Source: Paraburkholderia ferrariae NBRC 106233
GTDB taxonomy: Bacteria; Pseudomonadota; Gammaproteobacteria; Burkholderiales; Burkholderiaceae
Assembly: GCF_000685035.1 (NCBI RefSeq)
Contig: NZ_BAYB01000006.1
Coordinates: 1 to 64,000, forward strand
Direction of reading: 5' to 3'
DNA length: 64,000 nucleotides
The notes below the pieces were generated by a model, which did no database searches, was not told the DNA's origin, and was given only the letters and a program-made list of their open reading frames with translations. The translations under genes were made by a program, and so were the position numbers. Positions 1 through 7,722 of this stretch are shown one piece after another (the stretch's first letter is position 1; each line of letters opens with the position of its first letter).

Positions 1-174
1 GGCATGGGTTCGGTGCGGTCCTGTGTGGATAGGGTCGCACCACGCTATGGCGCACCGCATGCAGCGTCAATCAGACAAATGCTGAAAATATGCAAACATT
101 TGTCAGAAAGCAGCCGCTGCGTTGCCTGGCGGACCCCGCCGCGCTCCCTTGGGTTTAGTGCCGCCGCCCGCGCT

Positions 175-804
175 TCACTCGTTCCGGTTGCAATTGGACA
201 CACTTGGCCGGTCCCATTTGTCGAACGGATGCGCCAGCACCGGCAGCAGGTCCACGCGCACCGTGGCGGTGTCAAAATCTTCGAGCGGCCCCACCTCCTC
301 GCGGCACAGGTCCAGCACCTCCCAGGCGGACAGGTCGAAGCCGTGGCCCCTGATCACACAATTGAATGCTGCATCACCCTCCCGGTTTTCAGTGCCCGCC
401 TCGCGCACCTGGAAGCCGCCCCAGTGCCCGTTATCGCGCACCTCACTAAGCAGGGCAACCCAGCCCACGCACAAGGCCGCCTGGCGGGCGCGCTCGTCCT
501 GCGCCTCGTCGTTCCAGTCGAACGTCTGCCCCCAGTCGAGCGCCGCCAGCCGCGCGGCAATCACTTCGCGGCGCAGCGTCACGAAGTCACCGCGCCGGGG
601 CCGCCCGCGCCGCACGGCGGGCGGTTCGGGATTGAGCGGCGGCCCCCCCTCCCGGCGATTGCGCGCCAGTTGCACGTCACTCGCCGCCACGTCCACCAGC
701 GGGCCAGCCATCACAATGCGCCCGTCCTGTTTCCACTGATTGACGGCGGCACGCGTGACGTTGCAGCGCCGCGCATAGTCCGCCTGGGTCATGGTCAACA
801 GCAT
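175..804 (-). CDS. Phage terminase small subunit-like (Nu1-type) protein
   Basis: A 209-residue protein opening with a helix-turn-helix segment (ADYARRCNVTRAAVNQWKQ, about residues 8-26) followed by a GRPRRGD-type basic linker. This resembles the small terminase subunits or Nu1-like packaging proteins of cos phages, which bind DNA and recruit the large subunit. The start at 804 is preceded by GGAGGA four bases upstream; an internal ATG at 792 has no such site. It is the last leftward gene of the phage-type cluster, and no large terminase subunit is seen before the window edge. The family call rests on the N-terminal motif only; the C-terminal half (residues 90-209) is not recognised. Confidence 0.55.
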   Translation of the reverse strand: MLLTMTQADYARRCNVTRAAVNQWKQDGRIVMAGPLVDVAASDVQLARNRREGGPPLNPEPPAVRRGRPRRGDFVTLRREVIAARLAALDWGQTFDWNDEAQDERARQAALCVGWVALLSEVRDNGHWGGFQVREAGTENREGDAAFNCVIRGHGFDLSAWEVLDLCREEVGPLEDFDTATVRVDLLPVLAHPFDKWDRPSVSNCNRNE

Positions 805-849
805 GATCTCCTCCCCCGTGTGTAAAGCGTCAAGACGTTTTGAAATGCC

Positions 850-935
850 TCAGCTACGGGAAAATCGCGGTCTGCGCAACCCGCGTATCAGATTCACCCA
901 GGAAGGACCCATCGTGGGTGGGGGGGGGTGTAAGC
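850..935. other. Possible cos-type region upstream of the terminase-like gene
   Basis: Non-coding stretch between the small-terminase-like gene and the next phage-type gene. It holds a run of nine G after GGGT (about 915-928) and, read leftward, TACGCGGGTTGCGCAGACC, a type of sequence I associate with phage cohesive-end regions lying just before terminase genes. The position (immediately 5' of the terminase-like gene, as cos lies before nu1 in lambda) supports this. It is a resemblance, not a proven cos. Confidence 0.25.
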
Positions 936-937
936 CT

Positions 938-1276
938 TCAGTGGCCGCGCCCGTCCGCTCCCTCCGCACGCCCGCGCCCGGCGTGGCCCTCCTGAAGAAT
1001 CGCCATCAGTTCTTCGTCGCTCATGGCCCTCACATCAAGCGGAGCGGACTTCAGTGCACCTCTTACCTCGGCATACACGGCGGGCCTGCCTGCGGCACGG
1101 TCCAGCAGTTCGCGCGCAGCACCCAGGCGAACCTGTTCGCTTTCGGCGTGCTGCATCAGTGCCACGAGCGTTTCAATGGCGCTTGCCGTGTACTCGCCCG
1201 CCAGCGTCTTTACGTCCGCCGTTGCGCGGTTCGGCGTGCCGCGCGCCCTGCCACCAGATTTAAAACCTCGCGCCAT
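938..1276 (-). CDS. Small phage-type protein of unknown function
   Basis: A 112-residue protein starting MARGFKSGGRARGTPNRA. A basic glycine-rich N-terminus is followed by an alanine-rich helical segment containing AARELLDRAAGRP. Proteins of this pattern (K/R-G-G-x-R-x-G-x-P-N-R/K) are common beside terminase genes in prophages; no biochemical function is known to me. I preferred ATG at 1276 over ATG at 1288 because the family pattern begins at MARGF. It reads in the same direction as its neighbours and is probably co-transcribed with the terminase-like gene. Confidence 0.5.
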   Translation of the reverse strand: MARGFKSGGRARGTPNRATADVKTLAGEYTASAIETLVALMQHAESEQVRLGAARELLDRAAGRPAVYAEVRGALKSAPLDVRAMSDEELMAILQEGHAGRGRAEGADGRGH

Positions 1277-1288
1277 GATCGATCCCAT

Positions 1289-1585
1289 CTACTTGCCACT
1301 ACTACAGACGCGCGGCGCGCCTTCGTAGCAGCCGTCGCACCCGCAGTCGCCCTCATCCTCGCCGTCGTCGTCGGCCCCGTACTGGCGGCCAGCGCGCAGG
1401 CGATACGGCGCGTGTTCAGGCTCGCGCGCCACCCAGTGTGCCTGGCCGCTTTCGAGTTCGCGGCGGATGCGTTCGAAAGTGGCGCGGCCCGTCTCGTGAT
1501 TGCCCATGATCGCCCCGGATACACCATATGTTGCACGATCCTCCGTAATCACAACATACGACGCATCTCGCGCCACCGCCAGCAA
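1289..1585 (-). CDS. Hypothetical phage-cluster protein
   Basis: A 98-residue hypothetical protein, co-directional with and ending 12 bases before the start of the 112-residue phage-type gene. It has an acidic stretch (GADDDGEDEGD) followed by a cysteine-rich tail with CGCDGC and a further Cys, which could bind metal. No family recognised. Coding potential is supported mainly by tight packing between two same-strand genes. Confidence 0.4.
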   Translation of the reverse strand: MLAVARDASYVVITEDRATYGVSGAIMGNHETGRATFERIRRELESGQAHWVAREPEHAPYRLRAGRQYGADDDGEDEGDCGCDGCYEGAPRVCSSGK

Positions 1586-1616
1586 ACCGGGCTTCTCCGC
1601 CGCGTTTCACGCCCGG

Positions 1617-1995
1617 CTAGAACGGGATGTCGCCCGACATCGAATCGAAGCCCCCAGCGGTGTCGAAGCGGGCCGCCGCCTCGGGCGTGGGGCGAGGCAC
1701 CACGCGCTCGCGCGGGCGGCGCGCAGGAGCCTTGCCGCGCGTCCCGGCACCATTCGCCGTGGCAAGGTTGGCCCCGCTGCGGGCGTTCGCCGTAGCGGCC
1801 CAGTCGCGCGACTCCATCGCCTGCTCCTGCAACCAGGCGGGCAGGCGGTCGAAGCCCTCGCAGCGGCCCTCGCGCACGTCATACAGGCCCGGCTTGTTGT
1901 AGGTGGGTGGCAGGCTGGCGGCATCGCTCCCGGCGAGCGGTGCAAGGCCCGGCAGACACGCATAGACGCGCCCGTTGCGTGTCTCGTGGGCAATG
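1617..1995 (-). pseudogene. 5'-truncated phage-type gene fused to integrase scar
   Basis: About 125 codons in the frame reading ETRNGRVYACLPGLAPLAG, then YNKPGLYDVREGRCEGFDRLPAWLQEQAMESRDW, and ending SMSGDIPF just before the stop. The acidic-aromatic DIPF end recalls tails of single-stranded-DNA-binding proteins, but no OB-fold sequence is left, so this is only a resemblance. Upstream of about 1995 the frame runs into integrase sequence in the wrong phase, so the gene has lost its own start. The frame could still be opened from ATG at 2057, giving a chimeric 146-residue product. Confidence 0.5.
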
Positions 1996-1996
1996 G

Positions 1997-2251
1997 TTGC
2001 GCATCCACAAGTACCCGTAGCCGTGCGGCCTCGGTGCGCGCTTTCTTCAGCGGCCATGCGTGCGCTGTCCCGATGGTGATCCGCACCGTGCGACCGTGCA
2101 GACGGCTTTCAAATATGTAGGCCCGCGCACCGCCCTCCGTCACACGCAATCCCAAACCGGGCGTATCAGCGTCCCAGTGGATGGTCTGCCGTCTGCCCGA
2201 CTCGCACTCGAAAGCGGCGACCCGCGCCGCCGTGAAAGTGATTTTCGCCAT
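1997..2251 (-). pseudogene. Tyrosine integrase, N-terminal fragment only
   Basis: From ATG 2251 the frame reads MAKITFTAARVAAFECESG, then the block DTPGLGLRVTEGGARAYIFE and GRTVRITIGTAHAWPLKKAR, typical of the arm-DNA-binding (DUF4102-like) N-terminal domain of tyrosine integrases of P4/tRNA-island type. After about residue 85 (VLVDAQ) similarity stops abruptly and the core-binding and catalytic domains (R-H-R-Y) are absent. The fragment lies 170 bases from the tRNA-His remnant, where an integrase is expected. The element cannot excise with this copy. Confidence 0.8.
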
Positions 2252-2421
2252 GTTCGTTTGCCTATAACTCGTGCCGTGTAGGCACCATGTAGGCAAATTC
2301 TACGGCAATCGGTCAATTTCAATCAACGTGAGAGCTAGTGAAAAAACCGATAACTATCTGTATTTATTGATATTTACAAACACCAAGCAATCACCATCAA
2401 CTTAGAGGAATACACGTTGGA
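2252..2421. other. AT-rich attachment-proximal region
   Basis: The stretch between the integrase start and the tRNA-His remnant. It is markedly AT-rich (for example around 2339-2400) compared with the flanking sequence, as expected for the attP-adjacent region where integrase arm sites and its promoter lie. No gene seen. Confidence 0.4.
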
Positions 2422-2471
2422 CAGGATTGTGATTCCTGTCGTCGTGGGTTCGAGTCCCATCAGCCACCCCA
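2422..2471 (+). other. tRNA-His 3' half: element attachment site (att)
   Basis: Holds the anticodon arm (stem 2422-2426/2434-2438, loop with anticodon GTG at 2429-2431), variable loop, T arm (2444-2460), the 3' acceptor strand CAGCCAC (2461-2467), discriminator C and an encoded CCA (2469-2471). The 5' acceptor strand and D arm are absent upstream, so this is not a functional gene. A duplicated tRNA 3' end next to an integrase is the classical signature of the distal attachment site of an integrated element. By this logic the intact tRNA-His lies to the left of the window. Confidence 0.85.
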
Positions 2472-2557
2472 AAGAATTCAGCGATAACAACCGGTTAGCC
2501 GCTACCGAAAATTGCACATAGCGAAATTCGGAGTGAAAATCAGAATTTCGGAATCGA

Positions 2558-2582
2558 GCCCACGCACTGACGTGGGCTTTTT
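2558..2582 (+). terminator. Rho-independent terminator after tRNA-His remnant
   Basis: Stem GCCCACG (2558-2564) pairs with CGTGGGC (2571-2577), six-base loop, followed by five T. It lies about 90 bases after the tRNA CCA and was probably the original terminator of the tRNA-His transcript. Confidence 0.8.
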
Positions 2583-2888
2583 CGTTTCTGCGGGGCTTAT
2601 TCCGTAGCGCTGGCGCGCATCGAGCTTCGCCGTGATGGCGGCGCTCCGCACGTCTGAGAGGGCGAAGTAAGCCGGGTGATTGACCTGCTTCAGATCGACT
2701 TCGTTACGCCTCTGGAATTCTCGGCCTTGACGGAGGGCTGGCGGCGTACGGGCATAGCCCCGGTCCCCCGCGCACCGGGGCGTGGGCGGCGCATGTGCGA
2801 GGGCTGGCGGGTTGACTCAATGGACAAAGCCGCCACAAGGTTGGCCTTCTGGTGCAACGAAATGGGGGCGCGCGGGGCGTCTAGCTAG
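2583..2888. other. Stretch without a convincing gene
   Basis: Contains one open frame (2676-2888, + strand, GTG start, 70 residues beginning MIDLLQIDFVTPLEF). It has no recognised family and no clear ribosome binding site. It may be a small island gene or chance. Nothing else seen. Confidence 0.3.
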
Positions 2889-3317
2889 TCAGCGGTTCCA
2901 GGGCAGCCGGGGCCTCATTGCTAAGAGTCGGTCCCACAAAGATGGGGGTAGTTCGAAATTTGAACCGTCGCCTTCCTCGCCGCCACGTTGAAAATAAACT
3001 GAGGCCCCGTCGTGCTTGACCGTTTTTCCTCCATCGTCAGAGTAATCGAGGCCATTCGACCAGTTGAACGAGGTTTCCATTGTGTCAAATGTACTTTGAG
3101 CCAGCAGCTTTCCGGTTTTTTTGTCAAATAACCTGGCAACATACTCATAATCACCGGGCCACGTATTGAGACTTAAAGTACATCGTTCGGCCATGTATTT
3201 GCTATTCGGCGAGATGGATGTTTCGCAGTTCACTCCATTTGGAGTGTGATCAAAAACAAGGCTATACGCGATAATGAAAATAGAAAAAGTCAAAATTAAT
3301 TTAGTTCGGCGTTTCAT
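2889..3317 (-). CDS. Putative immunity-like membrane-anchored protein
   Basis: A 142-residue protein with a single N-terminal hydrophobic segment (residues about 7-23, LILTFSIFIIAYSLVF) after a MKRRTK start, indicating an inner-membrane anchor or uncleaved signal with the rest in the periplasm. The remainder is polar, with two Cys (in NCETSIS and RCTLSLN) that could form a disulfide. Its ATG overlaps the stop of the upstream 389-residue gene in an ATGA junction, so the two are translationally coupled. An immunity role is inferred only from this arrangement and size. The base composition is visibly more AT-rich than the chromosomal genes nearby, suggesting transfer. Confidence 0.55.
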   Translation of the reverse strand: MKRRTKLILTFSIFIIAYSLVFDHTPNGVNCETSISPNSKYMAERCTLSLNTWPGDYEYVARLFDKKTGKLLAQSTFDTMETSFNWSNGLDYSDDGGKTVKHDGASVYFQRGGEEGDGSNFELPPSLWDRLLAMRPRLPWNR

Positions 3318-4483
3318 AGGTGCACCACGATCGCCTTTTTAAGGCTGACAAATTTTTTGTCAGAAAAGCTTATAAAATCGCCGCCGCGATTATGTTTTTT
3401 CTGCCATGCCCGGAAGTCATTGTTGTGAACCGGATAATATAAATTCGATTTTATGCGCATGTCGCCAACCGCGACAGGGTAATCCAGATAGGGAGCCTCA
3501 GATACCTTGGATTCGATAAAGGCATAGGGAGCGAGTGTAACTCCATTCATTCCCCAATGCCCGAGATAGGTTGACCGAGACTGACCAATGTCGCTGAATG
3601 AGAAGGGATTTTTCACATACACCCATATCCCGGTTATAGAGACAACACGCCCTCCCGATGGGGTTTTCTCAAAATTGGCCTGGGCTATTGCCGCATAGAA
3701 CGCAAATCCACCCAATGCGGCATAAAGATCATCAGGAATTCCACGATTATCTTTGGTAAAACGCAAAAAATCTTCGATCTTTTCGGGTGGCGTTGTGTCA
3801 ACCGGCATCTTCTGGAATTCAAGGTGGTCATGCAGTTCTTTCAGATTATTGTCATCACATACGCGGCCTGAGAGAAGCAAGCCATAATGATTTTTGTAAG
3901 ATTCGAGTATTCCTTTGGCCGCTTTTAGTGCTGCAGTGTCGTAAATCTTCGATTTGATGAGTTCATCAAATTTAATCTTCGCCCTGTTGTGCTTGAGCAC
4001 CCAATCAAGCTTGATGTCATCGTAATCATACATATCGTCTGAATAGGGATTTCCATTCTGATCAATACCATTATTGTCTGGCGAATAATTAAGCCTTCCT
4101 GCGAACCACCGCTCCATAAGTCTGGCCCCAATCGGCATATGTTCCTTGCGCATGGCGTTGGGAATTTCCTGAATGTCGAATGGCGGCACCGTTTCCACTT
4201 TTGGCTCAGATTTGGCCTTGGGTGGTTTGGGCGGGTCAGGGGTGTCGAGCCACTTCTTGAAGCGCGAGAAGGCCCCAGCGGCCTTCAAAATGTCGCTCGC
4301 CATCTTTGCAGCCGGGGCGGGCCTGGGCGTGTGCGGGACTTTCGGTTCAGGTGGCTTTGGCAAGGCCGGCGGGGCCTTGTCCATTGACAAACTGACGTCG
4401 TGCACGAGACGAGCGCCATCCTTTTTGCTCCAGCGCCACAACAGCTTGTTGATTTCGTAATAGGGGAGTGCATTACCCGCCAT
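3314..4483 (-). CDS. DUF6402-like protein, putative secreted effector
   Basis: A 389-residue protein. Residues about 33-95 hold two proline-rich runs (PPALPKPPEPKVPHTPRP and PDPPKPPKAKSEP). Residues about 130-240 are a polar helical middle. The C-terminal ~110 residues carry the pattern SITGIWVYVKNPFSF, YLGHWGMNGV, NNDFRAWQKKHNRGGDF and SFSDKKFVSL, which I recognise as DUF6402-like, a family common in Burkholderia and often near type VI secretion genes. No signal peptide or membrane segment. No VgrG, PAAR or Hcp gene lies in the window, so this is an orphan locus. Effector function is inferred from family context and from the overlapping small membrane protein downstream. The enzymatic activity is unknown. 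Confidence 0.6.
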   Translation of the reverse strand: MAGNALPYYEINKLLWRWSKKDGARLVHDVSLSMDKAPPALPKPPEPKVPHTPRPAPAAKMASDILKAAGAFSRFKKWLDTPDPPKPPKAKSEPKVETVPPFDIQEIPNAMRKEHMPIGARLMERWFAGRLNYSPDNNGIDQNGNPYSDDMYDYDDIKLDWVLKHNRAKIKFDELIKSKIYDTAALKAAKGILESYKNHYGLLLSGRVCDDNNLKELHDHLEFQKMPVDTTPPEKIEDFLRFTKDNRGIPDDLYAALGGFAFYAAIAQANFEKTPSGGRVVSITGIWVYVKNPFSFSDIGQSRSTYLGHWGMNGVTLAPYAFIESKVSEAPYLDYPVAVGDMRIKSNLYYPVHNNDFRAWQKKHNRGGDFISFSDKKFVSLKKAIVVHL

Positions 4484-4607
4484 AACATGCCCATTCGAAT
4501 TGAGTTTGAGTGCTCACCAGGGTGTGCGGAGCCATCCTTCGATGGTGACTAAAACGCAATCACGGAGCCATCGGACAGATTCGAAAAAGGGCCAACCAGA
4601 AATTCAA

Positions 4608-4630
4608 AAAAGCCGCACGGCTTTTCTTTT
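4608..4630. terminator. Hairpin with T tract
   Basis: AAAAGCC (4608-4614), GCAC loop, GGCTTTT (4619-4625), then C and a run of T. The A-rich 5' flank means it could act in both directions. It separates the accessory block from the aldo-keto reductase gene. Confidence 0.6.
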
Positions 4631-4730
4631 TCTGCGTATTTCCAGTCCACCGCCCGACCGCCTCCCTGAAAAATCCGCGCCGCCGTGGTAGGTTTCGTCG
4701 CCTGACCAACTGACGACGGAATACGCTTCG

Positions 4731-5783
4731 ATGGAATACCGCACACTCGGCGATACGGACGTAAAAGTGAGCCTGATCGGCCTCGGCACGATGACCTGGG
4801 GCGAGCAGAATACCGAGCGCGAAGCACACGAGCAGATCGACTACGCACTTGACCACGGCGTCACGCTGATCGACGCCGCGGAGATGTACCCCGTGCCGCC
4901 GCGGCCCGAGACGCAGGGCTCGACCGAGCGCTATATCGGCACGTGGATCGCGCAGCATCGCGGCGCGCGCGATCGCTTCGTGCTCGCCACCAAGATCACG
5001 GGGCCGGCGCGCCAGCCGCACAATCCGCGGCACATTCGCGGCGACGCCAACCAGTTCGACCGCAAGAACCTCACCGAAGCGCTGGACGGCAGCCTCAAGC
5101 GCCTGCAGACCGACTACGTCGATCTCTACCAGCTGCACTGGCCCGACCGCAGCACGACGACGTTCGGCCGCAGCGTCTATCCGTGGATCGACGACGCCTA
5201 TACGGTGCCGATCGAGGAAACGCTCGCCGTGCTCGCCGATTTTGTGAAGGCCGGCAAGGTGCGCCACATCGGCGTGTCGAACGAGACGCCCTGGGGTGTC
5301 GCGCAGTTCCTGCGCGCAGCCGAAAAGCTGGGCCTGCCGCGCATCGTCAGCATCCAGAATCCGTACAGTCTCGTGAACCGCACGTTCGAGGGCGGCCTCT
5401 CGGAGTTCTCCCATCGCGAGGGTGTCGGCCTGCTCGCGTATTCGCCGATGGCGTTCGGCTGGCTCTCCGGCAAGTACGAGGGCGGGGCGCGTCCCGAAGG
5501 CGCGCGCATCACGAAGTTCGAACGCTTCCAGCGCTACAGCAAGCCGCAGGCCATCGCGGCCACGTCGCGCTATGTGGCGCTGGCGAAGGAGCACGGCTTG
5601 ACGGGCGCGCAGTTTGCGCTCGCCTTCGTCAACAGCCGGCCATTCGTCACGAGCAACCTGATCGGCGCGACCTCGATGGCGCAGTTGAAGGAAAATATCG
5701 CCAGCGTGGACGTGAAGCTCTCGCCCGAAGCGCTGGCCCAGATCGACGCGCTCCACGAACTCCAGCCCAATCCCGCGCCCTGA
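4731..5783 (+). CDS. tas: NADP(H)-dependent aldo-keto reductase, Tas type
   Basis: A 350-residue aldo/keto reductase closely matching the layout of E. coli Tas (346 residues): LGLGTMTWGEQN-type N-terminus, AEMYPVPPRPETQG, LQTDYVDLYQLHWPDR, IQNPYSLVNR, LLAYSPMAFG and an LIGAT block near the C-terminus. The catalytic tetrad is present: Asp48, Tyr53, Lys88 and His136. Cytosolic (alpha/beta)8-barrel. Physiological substrate unknown; the E. coli homologue was found as a suppressor in tyrosine-auxotroph screens. It stands alone between the accessory block and a permease gene. Confidence 0.88.
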   Translation: MEYRTLGDTDVKVSLIGLGTMTWGEQNTEREAHEQIDYALDHGVTLIDAAEMYPVPPRPETQGSTERYIGTWIAQHRGARDRFVLATKITGPARQPHNPRHIRGDANQFDRKNLTEALDGSLKRLQTDYVDLYQLHWPDRSTTTFGRSVYPWIDDAYTVPIEETLAVLADFVKAGKVRHIGVSNETPWGVAQFLRAAEKLGLPRIVSIQNPYSLVNRTFEGGLSEFSHREGVGLLAYSPMAFGWLSGKYEGGARPEGARITKFERFQRYSKPQAIAATSRYVALAKEHGLTGAQFALAFVNSRPFVTSNLIGATSMAQLKENIASVDVKLSPEALAQIDALHELQPNPAP

Positions 5784-6038
5784 ATGGCCCGGCGCCACGG
5801 GGCGCCGCGGCCGTGTTACGGCGGGTAATACCGCCTGATTTCCCGCCTGCACCGCAGCAATGGCGGCGCAGGCTTCTGCGCGCCTTCCCGGGGCGCGCTG
5901 TGACGCCCATTTGCCTCATCGGTCCACAAGCCGTTTGGCGATTCCCGCCGCATACACTACGATCCAGCTTGCACTGTCGGGGCCGCATCACGGACGCGAT
6001 CCGCGGCGGCCATCCCCCTTTCCCGGAGAACCCTCACG

Positions 6039-7100
6039 ATGACGAGCGCACGCGACGCGCAAACGACGCCCTCGTACGGCTGGCCCATCTTCCTTTTGCT
6101 GGCGGTGGCCGGTCTCTTTTACGTGAAGTGGTTCCCTTATTACCACCGCACTTTCACGGCGGAGGCGACGCATTCGATCGGCAAATCCATTCTGATGGGC
6201 GCGAACGCCAGCCCGCCGGGACCGTCGTTTACCGCGGCGCTCGATTACGCGTGGGCCTACGGCAAGGCGATCTGGCAGGCGATGGTGCTGGGCCTGCTGC
6301 TCGGATCGGCGGTTCAGGCGCTCTTGCCGGTGCAGTGGGTCGCGCGCGTGCTCGGGCGCCAGGGCTTCGGTAGCGTGGCGGCGGGCGGGCTGCTCGCCGT
6401 GCCCGGCATGATGTGCACCTGCTGCGCCGCACCCGTGGTGGCCGGCCTGCGCGAGCGCAATGCGTCGGCGGGCGGCGCGATCGCGTTCTGGCTTGGCAAT
6501 TCCGTGCTCAATCCCGCCACGCTCGTATTCATGGGCTTCGTGCTGGGCTGGCAGTGGAGCGCGTTGCGCCTCGTGCTGGGCGTGCTGATGGTCTTCGGCC
6601 TCGGCTGGCTCGCCAACCGCTTCGTTACGCGCGAGGAGGCGCGGGCCGCCGACGACCGGCTCGCCCAGCTCGCGCAGCAGCAGGCGAGCGGCGGCAATAT
6701 GTTCGTGCGCTGGCTGCAGCTCTTCGTGCGCATGGCCGTGCGCCTCATTCCCGAATACATCGTGCTCGTGCTGCTGCTCGGTGCGGCGCGTGCCTGGCTG
6801 TTCCCGCACATCGGGCCCGAGGTGACGAGCAGCCTCGGCTGGATCGTCGCGTTCGCCGTGGCCGGCATGCTGTTCGTGATCCCGACGGCGGGCGAAGTGC
6901 CGATCATTCAGGCGATGCTCTCGCTCGGCATGGGAGTCGGCCCGGCCGGGGCCTTGCTGATGACCTTGCCGCCCGTGAGCGTGCCTTCGCTGGCGATGCT
7001 GGCGGGGTCGTTCCGCACGCGCATCCTGGCGCTGGTGGCGGCGGTGGTGGTGCTGTTCGGCATCGTCTCCGGGCTGGCGGTGGTCGCGCTGGGGTTTTAG
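6039..7100 (+). CDS. UPF0718/ArsP-type permease
   Basis: A 353-residue inner-membrane protein with about eight to nine hydrophobic segments in two halves. The first half carries LLAVPGMMCTCCAAPVVAGL followed by AFWLGNSVLNPATLVFMGF; the second half has FVIPTAGEVPIIQAMLSLG. This is the layout of the predicted permease family that includes ArsP and YraQ (PF03773). Some members export trivalent organoarsenicals; others have unknown cargo. The CTCC motif would suit a thiophilic substrate, but no ars genes are adjacent. Start has CCGGAGAACC upstream. Confidence 0.75.
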   Translation: MTSARDAQTTPSYGWPIFLLLAVAGLFYVKWFPYYHRTFTAEATHSIGKSILMGANASPPGPSFTAALDYAWAYGKAIWQAMVLGLLLGSAVQALLPVQWVARVLGRQGFGSVAAGGLLAVPGMMCTCCAAPVVAGLRERNASAGGAIAFWLGNSVLNPATLVFMGFVLGWQWSALRLVLGVLMVFGLGWLANRFVTREEARAADDRLAQLAQQQASGGNMFVRWLQLFVRMAVRLIPEYIVLVLLLGAARAWLFPHIGPEVTSSLGWIVAFAVAGMLFVIPTAGEVPIIQAMLSLGMGVGPAGALLMTLPPVSVPSLAMLAGSFRTRILALVAAVVVLFGIVSGLAVVALGF

Positions 7101-7261
7101 CGGCGCGCAGCATAGGGGACAGGGCGGATACCGCGGACACGGCAGCGCGCCGCGTTGGCAATGCCAGGTTGACAGCGCAACGGATTCACGCATCAATGGC
7201 GGACGACGCGAAGCACGTCGGCCCGCACGCATAGGAGAGGGGCTTCGGCCCGGCAATCAGC

Positions 7262-7684
7262 ATGGCACAGCAAAAGACGAATCCGAAACTCGAACAGGCG
7301 CTCACGCGCGGCGATCTCGCCATACGCCAGGCCAATTCGGCCCGCGCCACGGCAGTGCTGCGCGCGCTCGGCAAGATGATCGTGGAGGCTTCGGCGACCA
7401 TCGGCGTCGAGGCGCACACGTCCATTCCCGACGGCGACCGCATCTACGATCCCGGCGAGGGCCTGTGGCCCCAGCAGCTTCTGGTCTCGCTCGACGGTCC
7501 GGTGGAAGACTCGGACCCCGAAGAGATCCGCACGGTGCGCCTGCTTGCGGAAACGACAGCCACGATGTTCCGCGTGGAGTGGCACCGTGCCGACGGCAAG
7601 CTCGGCCGCCAGGAGGGCGGCCCGTTCGCGACGGTCGCCTTTATTTCGGACGTCGATATTCCCTGGGGCGACGACGAGGATTGA
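7262..7684 (+). CDS. Conserved hypothetical protein
   Basis: A 140-residue soluble, acidic protein (ends DIPWGDDED). No signal peptide, membrane segment or recognised motif. The region ALGKMIVEASATIGVEAHTSIPDGDRIYDPGEG suggests a compact globular domain. It starts about 160 bases after the permease gene and is convergent with the ABC permease gene. A GGAGAGG sequence precedes the start at some distance. Function unknown. Confidence 0.6.
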   Translation: MAQQKTNPKLEQALTRGDLAIRQANSARATAVLRALGKMIVEASATIGVEAHTSIPDGDRIYDPGEGLWPQQLLVSLDGPVEDSDPEEIRTVRLLAETTATMFRVEWHRADGKLGRQEGGPFATVAFISDVDIPWGDDED

Positions 7685-7722
7685 GCGGCGCAGGCGTGTC
7701 GTGCCCCGTGCGCGGCGGCGCC

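Noticed and set aside
4..825. Rightward 273-codon frame at the left edge
   Set aside because: Opposite-strand shadow of the terminase-like gene, which has a helix-turn-helix motif and a good ribosome binding site.
2422..2471. Functional tRNA-His gene
   Set aside because: No D arm or 5' acceptor strand upstream, so only a 3' half is present.
4560..5852. Leftward 430-codon frame opposite tas
   Set aside because: Antisense shadow of the aldo-keto reductase; no recognised motif.
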